Source: DASQEH01 sp038237745
Lineage (GTDB): Bacteria > Actinomycetota > Actinomycetes > Propionibacteriales > Nocardioidaceae
DNA: 64,000 nt
Assembly: GCA_038237745.1 (NCBI GenBank)
Contig: JBBRYJ010000001.1
Span: forward strand, 496,001 to 560,000
Direction: 5' to 3'
The position numbers and the translations under genes were made by a program. This document shows, piece after piece, positions 42,600-52,280 of the stretch (the stretch's first letter is position 1; every line of letters starts with the position of its first letter). The notes under the pieces were generated by a model. It saw only the letters and a list, made by a program, of their open reading frames with translations. It was not told the origin of the DNA and ran no database searches.

Positions 42600-43282
42600 A
42601 GCCGCGAGCGCACGTCGGGCCGATCTCCCTGCTCGCAGCCTGCCTACTGCCTGTCTGTGGCGCCGTCGCCATCGACTCCGCCCGCACCGGTGTCTTCGTA
42701 CTGGCGTCCGAGCTATTGTCACTCGGCGGACTGGCGAGTGACCTCAGGTCGACGGGTCGGCGGCTGGCCCTCGGCTCGATGGCGGCGGTGTCGATCATGA
42801 TCTCCACCTGGTTGTACGGCGGCCACTCCGGCGAGGAGGCGGCGGCTGCCGCGCTGCGGGTGTTGTCGATCCTGACGCCAAGTGCTCTGCTGACCCCACG
42901 CTTGATGCCTGCCGAGCTCGGCGACCATCTCGCACAACGGCTTCGTCTGCCCGCCCGGACTGTCGTGGCGGCGACAGCAGGGCTCCAGCGTCTCGACTCG
43001 ATCGGGGAGCAGTGGGGGCAGGTCCAGCGCGCCCGCCGGGCCCGCGGCCTCGGTATCGACGGTGGAGTGGGTCGGCGCCTCCGAGGTTCGGCCGGGGGAG
43101 CTTTCGCCTTGCTGGTCGTGACGATGCGGCATACCGGGGAGCTGGCGACAGCGATGGATGCGCGCGGGTTCGCCGCAGCGGCCGACCGTACGTGGGCCGA
43201 GCCCGCTCCTTGGCGGTCGGGTGACTCCTTCCTGGTGGCAGTAGCTGTGGCACTGGCGGTACTTCCCTGGCTCGTTGGGTGA
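42596..43282 (+). CDS. ykoC: Energy-coupling factor transmembrane protein (YkoC)
   Basis: A 228-residue EcfT-type membrane protein. It contains the coupling-helix motif ARRARGLG and a second one in TAMDARGFA, which contact the two ATPase domains. Hydrophobic segments flank them. The GTG start overlaps the ykoD stop (GTGA), so expression is coupled. It completes the riboswitch-controlled transporter. Confidence 0.92.
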   Translation: MKPRAHVGPISLLAACLLPVCGAVAIDSARTGVFVLASELLSLGGLASDLRSTGRRLALGSMAAVSIMISTWLYGGHSGEEAAAAALRVLSILTPSALLTPRLMPAELGDHLAQRLRLPARTVVAATAGLQRLDSIGEQWGQVQRARRARGLGIDGGVGRRLRGSAGGAFALLVVTMRHTGELATAMDARGFAAAADRTWAEPAPWRSGDSFLVAVAVALAVLPWLVG

Positions 43283-43310
43283 ACGAGCTGTCCGCATAGG
43301 CTGACTGATC

Positions 43311-44135
43311 GTGAAGCAGAAGAGCGCCACCCTCCTTCTCGCAATGGCCGTCGGGCTGGCCCTCCTCGGCTGCTCCGCCCAGCCGCACGACGCGGTGGTA
43401 CATTCCGTCGCCCCGGCGAGAGCTACCGACACAACGTCGGTGATCGGCGCCGAGCGGGCGTCGCGACCCTTGCGCGGGAAGACGGTCGTGATCGACCCCG
43501 GCCACCAGCTCGGCAACTCGACCCACCCACGCAAGATCAACCGGCTGGTAGACGCCGGCGGCTTCATGAAGGCATGCAACACCACGGGGACGTCCACCAA
43601 CGGCGGCTTCCCCGAGGCCACCTTGAACTGGCGGGTGGCGCAGTCGCTCAAGAGGCAGCTTCGGGCCCGGGGCGCGACCGTCTACCTCACCCGGCACAGC
43701 AACTCCTACGCCGACTGGGGTCCCTGTATCGACGTTCGTGGCCGCAAGGGCAACAAGGTGCACGCCGATGCCGTCGTGTCGATCCACGGCGACGGTGCGG
43801 ACTCCGGCACGCGCGGGTTCTTCGTGATCAGGCCCAGCGACCGCCGAGGCTGGACCCATGACATCTTCCGGGTGTCGCGCCGGTACTCCAGGCACGTCAA
43901 GGCAGGTCTGGTTCGGGCAAGGGTGCGGGTCTCAAACGGCTACGGTGGCGACGGCTTCGACGTGCGCGGAGACCTCGGCACCCTCAACTGGAGCAACGTG
44001 CCGATCGTGCTCGTCGAGCTCGGCAACATGCGCAACGCCGTCGACTCACGGCACATGACGTCCGGTCGTTACCGCGCACACCACTACGCTCGCGGTCTGC
44101 GGTTCGGCATCACCGGCTTCCTGCGCCGCCGCTGA
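43311..44135 (+). CDS. N-acetylmuramoyl-L-alanine amidase (Amidase_3) lipoprotein
   Basis: A 274-residue zinc amidase that separates peptide stems from glycan strands. It has a lipoprotein signal (LLLAMAVGLALLGC, Cys at 22). Zinc and catalytic residues are seen in VVIDPGHQLG, FPEATLNW, VVSIHGDGAD and IVLVELGNM. TAGGCT lies 8 nt before the GTG start, so it could be leaderless or short-leader and independent of ykoEDC, which ends 28 nt upstream. Confidence 0.92.
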   Translation: MKQKSATLLLAMAVGLALLGCSAQPHDAVVHSVAPARATDTTSVIGAERASRPLRGKTVVIDPGHQLGNSTHPRKINRLVDAGGFMKACNTTGTSTNGGFPEATLNWRVAQSLKRQLRARGATVYLTRHSNSYADWGPCIDVRGRKGNKVHADAVVSIHGDGADSGTRGFFVIRPSDRRGWTHDIFRVSRRYSRHVKAGLVRARVRVSNGYGGDGFDVRGDLGTLNWSNVPIVLVELGNMRNAVDSRHMTSGRYRAHHYARGLRFGITGFLRRR

Positions 44136-44148
44136 CGCGCCCACGCCG

Positions 44149-46860
44149 CTACTCGGTCGACCCGTCGGCTGCCATCAAGGTCGCCCGGCCGGTCTCCAAC
44201 CGGGCCACCGGCACCCGGAATGGCGAACAGGACACGTAGTCGAGCGCTATCGACTCGAAAAAGTGAATCGAGGCTGGGTCTCCTCCGTGCTCGCCACAGA
44301 TGCCGAGCGTCAGGCCAGGACGAGACTCCCTGCCCTCCCAGGCAGCGACCGAGATGAGCCGACCGACGCCCGCCGTATCGATCGTCTCGAACGGGCTGAT
44401 CCCGAAGATGCCCGCCTCGATATACTGCGGGAAGAACTCCGCCTCGACGTCGTCGCGACTGAATCCCCACGTGGTCTGCGTCATATCGTTCGTGCCGAAC
44501 GAGAAGAACTCGGCCTCGGTGGCGATCTCGTGAGCCGTCACCGCCGCACGAGGCAGCTCGATCATGGTGCCGATCAGGAAGCTGAGGTCCGAGCCCGTCT
44601 CCTCCGCGACCTCCTGGATCGTGGTGAGCGCCTGGGCGCGGATTATCGCCAGCTCCTTCACATCTCCCACGAGCGGCACCATGATCTCCGGACGAGGGTC
44701 GAGGCCGCGCTTCTTCAGCTCCGCGGCGGCCTCGGCGATCGCGCGTACCTGGAGCAGGAACAGGCCGGGGACGACGAGCCCGAGACGCACCCCCCGCATG
44801 CCGAGCATGGGGTTCTGCTCGTCGTGCCGCTGCACCTCCTTCAGCAGCTCGACGGCCACCTTGTCGGGCTCTCCGAGCGCCTCCGCCACGGCGACCTTCA
44901 CCGACAACGTCGTGAGGTCGGGCAGGAACTCATGAAGCGGCGGGTCGAGAAGGCGTACGACGACGGGCAGCCCGTCCATCTCCTCGAAGATGCCAAGGAA
45001 GTCGGCGCGTTGGTGCGGCAGCAGCTCCTCCAGGGCCGCCGCTCGCTGCTCGTCGCTGCGGGCGAGGATCACACGCTCGACGAGCCTGCGGCGCGACCCG
45101 AGGAACATGTGCTCGGTCCGGCACAGCCCGATCCCCTGAGCCCCGAAGTCACGAGCGCGCTGGGCGTCCTCGGGGGTGTCGGCGTTCGCCCGTACATGCA
45201 TACGCGCGACCTCGTCGGCATGCTTCATGACGCGGGCGACGGCCTCGACGAGCTCCGCGTGCTCTGGGTCCTCATCGCCTTCCTCGGCGGCGGCAGAGGC
45301 TGCCGACAGAGCCTCCATCACGGCGCTGGCGGTGACCGGCATGGCGCCGGCGAAGACCTCGCCCGTCGACCCGTCGATCGAGATGGTGTCCCCTTCGGTG
45401 ATGTGAAGCCCGTCAGGAGCCTGCACCTCCTTGCGCTGCGGGTCCACCCTCAGCGCCTCGACACCGACGACACAGGTGCGCCCCATCCCCCGGGCCACGA
45501 CGGCCGCATGCGATGTCTTACCGCCTCGGCTGGTGAGCACGCCCTTGGCGGCGATCATGCCTCTGAGGTCGTCAGGGTTGGTCTCTCGACGGACGAGGAT
45601 CACGTCCTCGCCCTTGGCCGCCCAGTCGACAGCGGTCGCCGAGTCGAAGGCGACCTTGCCCACGGCGGCCCCGGGACTTGCCCCCATGCCCTTCGCGATG
45701 ACGCCCTGGTCGCCGTCCTTGTCGAACTGAGGGAACATCAGCTGTGCGAGCTGCGCCCCCGTGACTCGGCGCAGAGCCTCGTCCATGTCGATGACACCCT
45801 CGTCGACCAGCTGTACGGCGATCCGGAACGCGGCACCCGCCGTACGCTTGCCGACCCGCGTCTGTAGCATCCAGAGCTTGCCTCGCTCGACAGTGAACTC
45901 GATGTCACACATGTCCTTGAAGTGCGACTCGAGCTTCGACATCGCCGCAAGTAGCTCCTCGTAGGACTCCGGGTCCGTCTCACCGAGTGACGTCAGGGGC
46001 AGCGCGTTGCGGATGCCCGATACCACGTCCTCTCCTTGGGCGTTCGGAAGGTAGTCGCCGTAAACGCCGCTATGACCCGAGGCAGGGTCGCGGGTGAAGC
46101 AGACACCGGTGCCGGAGTCGTCGCCGAGGTTGCCGAAGACCATCGAGCAGATGTTGACCGCTGTGCCCAGCTCGTCCGGTATGCGTTCCTGCCGTCGGTA
46201 GATCTTGGCCCGGTCGGTGTTCCACGAGGAGAAGACTGCTCGCACGGCAAGGTCGAGCTGCTCGCGGGGGGACTGGGGGAAGCCGTCGCCGGTGTGCTCG
46301 GAGATCGTCTTCTTGTACGCCACGACGAGTTCTTGGATGTCCTCAGCGGTCAGATCCACGTCGGACTCGACGCCCCGCTCGTGTTTGAGAGCGTCGAGCG
46401 CCTCGTCGAACTTCGACCGTTCGACGCCGAGGACGGTGTTCCCGTACATCGAGAGCAGCCGGCGATACGAGTCCCAGGCGAACCGCGGGTTGTCCGACAT
46501 CGCGGCCAGGCCCTCGACCGAGGAGTCGTTCAGCCCGACGTTGAGGACCGTCTCCATCATTCCTGGCATCGAGAACTTGGCGCCCGACCGCACCGACACC
46601 AGCAGAGGGTGGTCGGGTTGACCGAGCGTGCGGCCCATCGCGTCCTCGAGAGCGGCCAGGTGCTTGTCGACCTCCGCCTCGAGCTCGGGCGGCTCCGCCC
46701 CGGTCTCGAGGTAGGCGCGGCAGGCGTCGGTCGAGATCGTGAAGCCCGGCGGAACCGGTAGTCCGATGTTCGTCATCTCCGCGAGGTTGGCCCCCTTGCC
46801 ACCGAGGAGGTCCCTCTGTGAAGCACTGCCTTCGGAGAAGTCGTACACGTACCGCGCCAT
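44149..46860 (-). CDS. ppdK: Pyruvate, phosphate dikinase
   Basis: A 903-residue enzyme that interconverts pyruvate, ATP and phosphate with phosphoenolpyruvate, AMP and pyrophosphate. The N-terminal ATP-grasp domain has GGKGANLAEMTNIGLPVPPG. The swivelling His domain has GGKTSHAAVVARGMGRTCVVG with the phospho-His. The C-terminal PEP-binding barrel has GTNDMTQTTWGFSRDD and GICGEHGGDP. The usual Met of GGMTSH is Lys. GGAGGA precedes the ATG. It is convergent with the amidase gene. Confidence 0.96.
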   Translation of the reverse strand: MARYVYDFSEGSASQRDLLGGKGANLAEMTNIGLPVPPGFTISTDACRAYLETGAEPPELEAEVDKHLAALEDAMGRTLGQPDHPLLVSVRSGAKFSMPGMMETVLNVGLNDSSVEGLAAMSDNPRFAWDSYRRLLSMYGNTVLGVERSKFDEALDALKHERGVESDVDLTAEDIQELVVAYKKTISEHTGDGFPQSPREQLDLAVRAVFSSWNTDRAKIYRRQERIPDELGTAVNICSMVFGNLGDDSGTGVCFTRDPASGHSGVYGDYLPNAQGEDVVSGIRNALPLTSLGETDPESYEELLAAMSKLESHFKDMCDIEFTVERGKLWMLQTRVGKRTAGAAFRIAVQLVDEGVIDMDEALRRVTGAQLAQLMFPQFDKDGDQGVIAKGMGASPGAAVGKVAFDSATAVDWAAKGEDVILVRRETNPDDLRGMIAAKGVLTSRGGKTSHAAVVARGMGRTCVVGVEALRVDPQRKEVQAPDGLHITEGDTISIDGSTGEVFAGAMPVTASAVMEALSAASAAAEEGDEDPEHAELVEAVARVMKHADEVARMHVRANADTPEDAQRARDFGAQGIGLCRTEHMFLGSRRRLVERVILARSDEQRAAALEELLPHQRADFLGIFEEMDGLPVVVRLLDPPLHEFLPDLTTLSVKVAVAEALGEPDKVAVELLKEVQRHDEQNPMLGMRGVRLGLVVPGLFLLQVRAIAEAAAELKKRGLDPRPEIMVPLVGDVKELAIIRAQALTTIQEVAEETGSDLSFLIGTMIELPRAAVTAHEIATEAEFFSFGTNDMTQTTWGFSRDDVEAEFFPQYIEAGIFGISPFETIDTAGVGRLISVAAWEGRESRPGLTLGICGEHGGDPASIHFFESIALDYVSCSPFRVPVARLETGRATLMAADGSTE

Positions 46861-47028
46861 GATGGGGTCCTCCGTGCCGGGGAACGGCGTCGAGTGGGCG
46901 CCTCGGCCCTATCCTGCCGCGATCGCGAGGTTGTGGGTAGCCGCAGGCGGCGAGACGGCAGGGCCGGGTACTGCGCCCGCGTACTGTTGGTGGGCAACGT
47001 CGACCGACCAGAGGAGAAGCTCGCCACG

Positions 47029-47475
47029 ATGCGCAAGACATCGGTGACGGTGGTCGGATGGCTCCTCATCCTTGCCGGGATCGTGGCGCTGATCCTGCCC
47101 GGACCGGGACTCCTCCTGCTGCTGGCCGGCCTCGTCGTGCTCTCCCAGGAGTACGAGTGGGCTGAGTGCCGCGTCGAGCCGGTCAAGGAGAAGGCGTTCG
47201 ACGTCGCCAGGGCCGGTGTCGCGTCGTATCCGCGCATCGCACTGAGTGCGCTCGGGGGTGCAGCCGTCGTCGCAGTCGGCGTCTGGTGGAGCCTCGACCC
47301 CGAGATTCCGGAGGTCGGACCGTTGGGACCAAGCCTTCCCCTTGGCGGATGGCCGACCGGAAGCAGCATCGTCCTATCAGGCCTTGTGGCGCTTGGTCTC
47401 CTCGTCTACAGCGTGACCCGCTTTCGCGGAGAGGCCAACGAGGACGCCGCGTCCGGCGCCCGCCAGAGCCAATAG
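47029..47475 (+). CDS. TIGR02611-type PGPGW membrane protein
   Basis: A 148-residue membrane protein. The start VVGWLLILAGIVALILPGPGLLLLLAGLVVL holds the PGPG signature between two hydrophobic segments, and EYEWAECRVEPVKEKAFD follows. Two more segments lie at about 60-78 and 108-128. Function unknown; the family is common in actinobacteria. GAGGAGAAG precedes the ATG at 47029. Its TAG stop is part of the -10 element of lpd. Confidence 0.82.
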   Translation: MRKTSVTVVGWLLILAGIVALILPGPGLLLLLAGLVVLSQEYEWAECRVEPVKEKAFDVARAGVASYPRIALSALGGAAVVAVGVWWSLDPEIPEVGPLGPSLPLGGWPTGSSIVLSGLVALGLLVYSVTRFRGEANEDAASGARQSQ

Positions 47476-47478
47476 GCT
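47473..47478 (+). promoter_or_regulatory. -10 element of leaderless lpd
   Basis: TAGGCT, six bases before the ATG at 47485. Its first three bases are the stop codon of the upstream gene. Confidence 0.55.
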
Positions 47479-47484
47479 GAGTCC

Positions 47485-48879
47485 ATGAGCTCTCACTTCG
47501 ACGTCGTCGTGCTCGGTGCAGGACCAGGTGGTTACGTCGCCGCCATCCGGGCGTCGCAGCTGGGGCTCAAGGTGGCTGTTGTCGAGGAGAAGTACTGGGG
47601 TGGTGTCTGCCTCAACGTCGGGTGTATCCCGAGCAAGGCACTGCTACGCAACGCCGAGCTCGCCCACATCTTCTCGGCAGACGCCGCCCTGTTCGGGATC
47701 TCCGGTGATGTGAGCTTCGACTACGGTGTCGCCTTCGCGCGCAGCCGCAAGGTCGCAGAGGGGCGGGTCAAAGGCGTTCACTTCCTGATGAAGAAGAACG
47801 CGATCACCGAGATTGAGGGCCGGGGCACCTTCACAGACGCCAACACGTTGAAGGTAACGCTCGGAGCGGGTGGCGACGAGACTGTGACGTTCGACAACTG
47901 CATCATCGCGGCAGGCGCCCAGACGCGCCTGCTGCCCAACACCTCGCTGAGCGAGCGGGTGGTGACCTACGAAGAGCAGATCATGACCGAGGAGCTGCCC
48001 GGCTCCATCGTGATCGCAGGTGCGGGAGCGATCGGCGTCGAGTTCGCCTACGTGATGGCCAACTACGGAGTCGACGTCACGATCGTCGAGTACCTCGACA
48101 GGATCGTGCCACTGGAGGACGAGGAGGTTTCGGCCGAGCTCGCGAAGCGCTACAAGAAGATGGGAGTCAAGCTGCTGACGTCGACTCGCGTCGATGGCAT
48201 CGACGACACGGGCGCGAAGGTCACGGTGACGCTGACGCGTGGAGACAAGCAGGAGACGCTCGAGACCGACAAGGTTCTCCAGGCGATCGGCTTCGCTCCT
48301 CGCGTAGAGGGCTATGGGTTGGAGACCACCGATGTCTCTCTCACCGAGCGGGGCGCCATCGAGATCGATGGTCTTATGCGCACCGACGTCGCAAGCATCT
48401 ACGCCATCGGTGACGTCACTGCGAAGCTGATGCTCGCCCACAACGCTGAGGCGATGGGCATCGTCGCAGCAGAGGCGATCGCCGGTGCGGAGACGATGGA
48501 GATCGACTACGCCATGGTCCCGCGAGCGACGTACTGCCAGCCGCAGATCGCCAGCTTCGGCTACACCGAGACACAGGCCAAGGAGCGCGGACACGAGACG
48601 AAGGTGTCCAAGTTCCCGTTCGCAGCCAACGGGAAGGCGCACGGTCTCGGCGACTCAGGGGGCTTCGTGAAGATCGTGGCCGACGCCGAGTACGGCGAGT
48701 TCCTCGGCGCCCACCTGGTCGGTCCCGATGTCGTCGAGCTGCTCCCTGAGCTGACGCTCGCACAGCAATGGGATCTCACGGCGACCGAGGTGTCACGCAA
48801 TATTCATGCCCATCCCACGTTGAGCGAGGCGCTCAAAGAAGCGGTGCACGGTATCTCGGGCCACATGATCAACTTCTGA
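47485..48879 (+). CDS. lpdA: Dihydrolipoyl dehydrogenase
   Basis: A 464-residue FAD-dependent disulfide oxidoreductase (E3). The FAD site is VVLGAGPGGYVAAIRA; the redox-active pair is in GGVCLNVGCIPSK; the NAD site is IVIAGAGAIGVEFAYV; and the C-terminal catalytic His-Glu is in HAHPTLSEALKEAVHG. All are intact. It serves pyruvate and 2-oxoglutarate dehydrogenase or glycine cleavage; none of these partners is in the window. Similar actinobacterial enzymes also act in antioxidant defence. Confidence 0.95.
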   Translation: MSSHFDVVVLGAGPGGYVAAIRASQLGLKVAVVEEKYWGGVCLNVGCIPSKALLRNAELAHIFSADAALFGISGDVSFDYGVAFARSRKVAEGRVKGVHFLMKKNAITEIEGRGTFTDANTLKVTLGAGGDETVTFDNCIIAAGAQTRLLPNTSLSERVVTYEEQIMTEELPGSIVIAGAGAIGVEFAYVMANYGVDVTIVEYLDRIVPLEDEEVSAELAKRYKKMGVKLLTSTRVDGIDDTGAKVTVTLTRGDKQETLETDKVLQAIGFAPRVEGYGLETTDVSLTERGAIEIDGLMRTDVASIYAIGDVTAKLMLAHNAEAMGIVAAEAIAGAETMEIDYAMVPRATYCQPQIASFGYTETQAKERGHETKVSKFPFAANGKAHGLGDSGGFVKIVADAEYGEFLGAHLVGPDVVELLPELTLAQQWDLTATEVSRNIHAHPTLSEALKEAVHGISGHMINF

Positions 48880-48904
48880 CCGCGTCCTCCGGTCGCACGC
48901 TTCG

Positions 48905-49489
48905 TCACAGTTTCCATACCTCCGTGCCGAGCGGCGAGAACTTCAAGCTCTTCGGCACCACGCGGGTTGGGACGGCATCCACCATCCAACCGTTGACGCA
49001 CTCCCCGGGGTTGATCTTGATCGTGTAAGGAATCTGCGGAAGCGGGAAGTCCGCGTAGGCGTTCGCTGAGGCGGTGTACACAGTGTCGTGTGGCCCGCTC
49101 ACGGACCACAGGCTCCAGTCGTTCTGGAACGCCTGCGGAGCATCTGAGTTGACACAGATGTCCACTCGGTACCCGAACCAGCGCTGACCGGGAGCAGGTA
49201 CGCGCTTTTCGCCATGGAGCGTGTAAGGGTCCATGACCTGCAACAGCGTGACAGTGCCGTACTTGCCGTCGATCGTGTCTCCGACATGGAACGACGTCGG
49301 GACCTGGGTCGCCGCAGTCGCTCCGGAACTCGACGTACCTTCGCTGCCAGGAGTAGGCGATGACAGGGTGGTCGTGACGACCACGGTCGAGACACTGACA
49401 GTCGGGGATGCGGTCCCACCCCCACTCCCGCAGGCGCTGAGGCTGGCAGTGAGCGCCCCGACAGCAGCAGCCCAGAGGATACGAGACAT
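48905..49489 (-). CDS. Putative lipoprotein, DUF4352-like
   Basis: A 194-residue lipoprotein. The signal MSRILWAAAVGALTASLSAC ends in a lipobox Cys at 20. A Ser/Thr linker (to about 65) precedes an immunoglobulin-like domain with HVGDTIDGKYGTVTLLQV, RWFGYRVDICVNSD and INPGECVNGWMVDAVP, a telecommunication-type extracytoplasmic beta-sandwich of DUF4352 character. Function unknown. ATG 49489 fits the signal peptide; the frame is open 17 codons further. It is convergent with lpd. Confidence 0.75.
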   Translation of the reverse strand: MSRILWAAAVGALTASLSACGSGGGTASPTVSVSTVVVTTTLSSPTPGSEGTSSSGATAATQVPTSFHVGDTIDGKYGTVTLLQVMDPYTLHGEKRVPAPGQRWFGYRVDICVNSDAPQAFQNDWSLWSVSGPHDTVYTASANAYADFPLPQIPYTIKINPGECVNGWMVDAVPTRVVPKSLKFSPLGTEVWKL

Positions 49490-49786
49490 GAATCGGTCCC
49501 TTCGGGTACGGGGGGGTGGGTCAACATCCTGAACTTGCAACAGCCGAGCGGCGCACGTCGGTCAGGCGCCGACGCCACGGCCGAGTAATCGCCGTTCCTG
49601 ATGCGTATCCGAGCACTCCAGCGCCTTCCGTCACCATACGCTCGGTCCCCGATGACTCGACGCACGCGGGAGCGCCGACTCGCCCTTACCCTTGCCAACT
49701 TCGTGCTGGAGTGTTCACCCACTCGCCTCAGTGCGATGACCGCGTGTTCATCGGCCTGACCAGATGGATGAGAAACGTTGTTCGAC

Positions 49787-50725
49787 ATGTCCCGCCGCGC
49801 GCTGGTATGCCTGAACCTGGTGGCTGTCGCCCTACTGCCGACGGCGGCGGCCGCTACCTCGCCCGCGACCGTCGTCGTCGCAACTCCAGTGATCGCCGTC
49901 GTCGGAGACATGGCGTGTTCGCCCTCGGACCCGAGCTTCAATGGCGGGAACGGAACCGCCAGCGAGTGCGCCCAGAAGCGAACGTCGGACCGCTTGGTCA
50001 GCGACGAGACAACCTTCAACATCGTCAAGATGGTCGGGTTGGGGGACTACCAGTATGGCTGCAGCGCGTCCTCTGCGTACGCACGTTCGTACGGCCCCAG
50101 CTGGGGCCGACTCAACCCGCTCATCGCTCCCGCGCTCGGCAACCACGACTATTTCTGCCTACCCACGTACTACTCGTACTTCGGGACGGCGGCGCACGAG
50201 GCCACGGCCGGGGAGTACTCCTTCGACCTCGGCAGCTGGCACTTCGTCTCCCTCAACGCCAACTGCAGCCAGCCAGGAGTCGGTGGCTGTGGCACCAACA
50301 GCCCCCAGACCTCCTGGCTCAAGCGCGACCTGGCAGCCAGCAGCGCACCCTGCGTCGCAGCGTTCTGGCACCAACCACTGTTCACCGGCACGAACACCGT
50401 GGCGACGTACCGGCCCTGGTGGAACGCGCTGTACGCGGCCGGTGCCGACGTTGTACTGAATGGCCACATCCACAACTACCAGCGCTTCCCTCCGCTGGCG
50501 CCCGGCGGGGGATCAGATCCGGCGAAGGGGATAACCGAGTACATCATCGGAACCGGCGGTGAGGACCTCGTCGGCAGCTCCTTCAGCGCCACACCTGCTC
50601 CTTTGGTGAAGGTGAAGACGTTCGGCTACATGCGTATGACGCTCGCCTTCAACAGCTGGAGCACGACATTCGTCGACGCAGCGGGCCACGTACTCGACGC
50701 GTCGTCAGGGACCTGCCACACCTGA
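49787..50725 (+). CDS. Secreted metallophosphoesterase
   Basis: A 312-residue calcineurin-like phosphoesterase with a Sec signal peptide (ALVCLNLVAVALLPTAAAA). Metal-site motifs are in order: VVGDMACSP, GLGDYQYG, LGNHDYF, AAFWHQPLF and LNGHIHNYQRF. Several Cys may form disulfides outside the cell. The substrate is unknown; related proteins are acid phosphatases or nucleotidases. ATG 49787 is chosen; a TTG three codons earlier is possible. The 297-nt region upstream shows no other gene. Confidence 0.88.
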   Translation: MSRRALVCLNLVAVALLPTAAAATSPATVVVATPVIAVVGDMACSPSDPSFNGGNGTASECAQKRTSDRLVSDETTFNIVKMVGLGDYQYGCSASSAYARSYGPSWGRLNPLIAPALGNHDYFCLPTYYSYFGTAAHEATAGEYSFDLGSWHFVSLNANCSQPGVGGCGTNSPQTSWLKRDLAASSAPCVAAFWHQPLFTGTNTVATYRPWWNALYAAGADVVLNGHIHNYQRFPPLAPGGGSDPAKGITEYIIGTGGEDLVGSSFSATPAPLVKVKTFGYMRMTLAFNSWSTTFVDAAGHVLDASSGTCHT

Positions 50726-50805
50726 AGCACAACACCGGCTCGCCGGTGATCCGACCCCTCTCAGGCTGAGCCGGGGCGTGCGACCAGGCGCCTTGTCCCC
50801 GTGAA

Positions 50806-50811
50806 TACGAT
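50806..50811 (+). promoter_or_regulatory. -10 element of leaderless TreT-like gene
   Basis: TACGAT, six bases before the ATG at 50818. Confidence 0.55.
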
Positions 50812-50817
50812 GTCCGG

Positions 50818-52239
50818 ATGCACGTGCGCGAGGTCATGATCAGTCCGATGGCGCTCGACCGGCTCCAACCCCTCTTGCTGCCTGGGCGCTCGGACGAACT
50901 GACGGCCACGGCCAAGCGCGGCCGCGAACTCCTCGAGGGCAAGGTGGTCTGGAACATCAACTCCACCGCGTCCGGCGGTGGAGTCGCCGAGATGCTTCAG
51001 ACGCTGCTCGCCTACGGACGCGGGGTCGGCGTCGACACGCGATGGCTGGTTATCGAGGGGGATCCCGACTTCTTCGTCCTGACCAAGCGGCTTCACAACA
51101 TGCTCCACGGAGCTACTGGTGACGCAGGACCTCTCGGTACCCCAGAGCGCGCCCACTACGTCTCCGTCCTGGCCGGCCAGCGCGACGACCTCCTCGGGCG
51201 CATCCGACCGGAAGACGTCGTCCTGCTCCACGACCCGCAGACCGCGGGTCTCGTCGACTTGGTGCAGGAGGCCGGCGCTCACGCGGTTTGGCGCTGCCAC
51301 ATCGGCTCTAACGCCGTGACACCGAGTAGCGAAGCGGCTTGGGCGTTCCTGAGACCGTTCGTGGAGAAGGCTGGCGCCCTCGTCTTCACGCGCCCGGAGT
51401 ATGCGCCCGAGTGGGTGCCGCAAGACCGCCTCCACGTCATCGCACCGTCCATCGACCCACTTGCGGTCAAGAACCGGGACCTCGACGACAGGGTCGTCGA
51501 CCGCCTAGTCGCCCTGGCGGGGCTCTCCACCGATGGCGAGTCCGAAGTGCCGGTGACGTTCCTCGGTCGTGACGGCTCGTCTCGCGTCGTGCGACGCCAC
51601 AACGACCTGATCGACGGCGAGCCGCCGCCGGCCGGCGCTCCCCTTGTCGTGCAGGTCAGCCGCTGGGACCGGTTGAAGGACATGGCAGGGGTGATGACCG
51701 CGTTCGTGGACCACGTCGCGACGGAGCATCAGGACGCCCACCTGCTTCTGGTCGGTCCCGCGGTGGCGGGAGTGTCGGATGACCCCGAAGGGGCTGATGT
51801 CCTTGCCGAGTGCACAGACCGATGGCGGCGGTTACCCTCAAAAGTCCGCCGGCGAGTCCATCTGGTGCAGGTTCCGATGGACGACCTCGACGAGAACGCA
51901 CTGATCGTCAACGCCCTTCAGCGCCGTGCAGCAATCGTGGTGCAGAAGAGCATCGCGGAAGGGTTCGGGTTGACCGTCACCGAAGCGATGTGGAAGGCCC
52001 GCCCGGTCGTAGCGAGCAGCGTGGGCGGGATCCCGGACCAGATCACGCCAGATGTAGAGGGCATCCTCGTCGATCCGCTCGACCTGTCGGCGTGCGGAGC
52101 GGCACTGCGAACGCTGCTCGGAGACCCAGATCTCGCAGCAGACATGGGCGCCGCCGCGAGGACGCGGGTCCGCTCGGAGTTCCTTGGTGACCGGCACCTG
52201 CGCCAGTACGTCGACCTGTTCGAGACTCTGCTCCTGTGA
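50818..52239 (+). CDS. TreT-like trehalose synthase / GT4 glycosyltransferase
   Basis: A 473-residue retaining glycosyltransferase. The N-terminal half has VVWNINSTASGGGVAEML and WLVIEGDPDFFVLTKRLHN, typical of the TreT group. The C-terminal half has the GT4 nucleotide-sugar motif SIAEGFGLTVTEAMWKARPVV with both Glu. TreT makes trehalose from an NDP-glucose and glucose; the exact specificity cannot be read here. An insertion of about 35 residues (SEVPVTFLGRDGSSRVVRR region) precedes the second domain. It is convergent with the Gfo/Idh gene. Confidence 0.85.
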   Translation: MHVREVMISPMALDRLQPLLLPGRSDELTATAKRGRELLEGKVVWNINSTASGGGVAEMLQTLLAYGRGVGVDTRWLVIEGDPDFFVLTKRLHNMLHGATGDAGPLGTPERAHYVSVLAGQRDDLLGRIRPEDVVLLHDPQTAGLVDLVQEAGAHAVWRCHIGSNAVTPSSEAAWAFLRPFVEKAGALVFTRPEYAPEWVPQDRLHVIAPSIDPLAVKNRDLDDRVVDRLVALAGLSTDGESEVPVTFLGRDGSSRVVRRHNDLIDGEPPPAGAPLVVQVSRWDRLKDMAGVMTAFVDHVATEHQDAHLLLVGPAVAGVSDDPEGADVLAECTDRWRRLPSKVRRRVHLVQVPMDDLDENALIVNALQRRAAIVVQKSIAEGFGLTVTEAMWKARPVVASSVGGIPDQITPDVEGILVDPLDLSACGAALRTLLGDPDLAADMGAAARTRVRSEFLGDRHLRQYVDLFETLLL

Positions 52240-52280
52240 TCCGCTGACTCACCGTGGTGGACGGGACGTCCGCAGGTCGG

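Noticed and set aside
44263..45867. 534-codon open frame opposite ppdK
   Set aside because: Antisense shadow of ppdK; its composition mirrors third-position GC bias.
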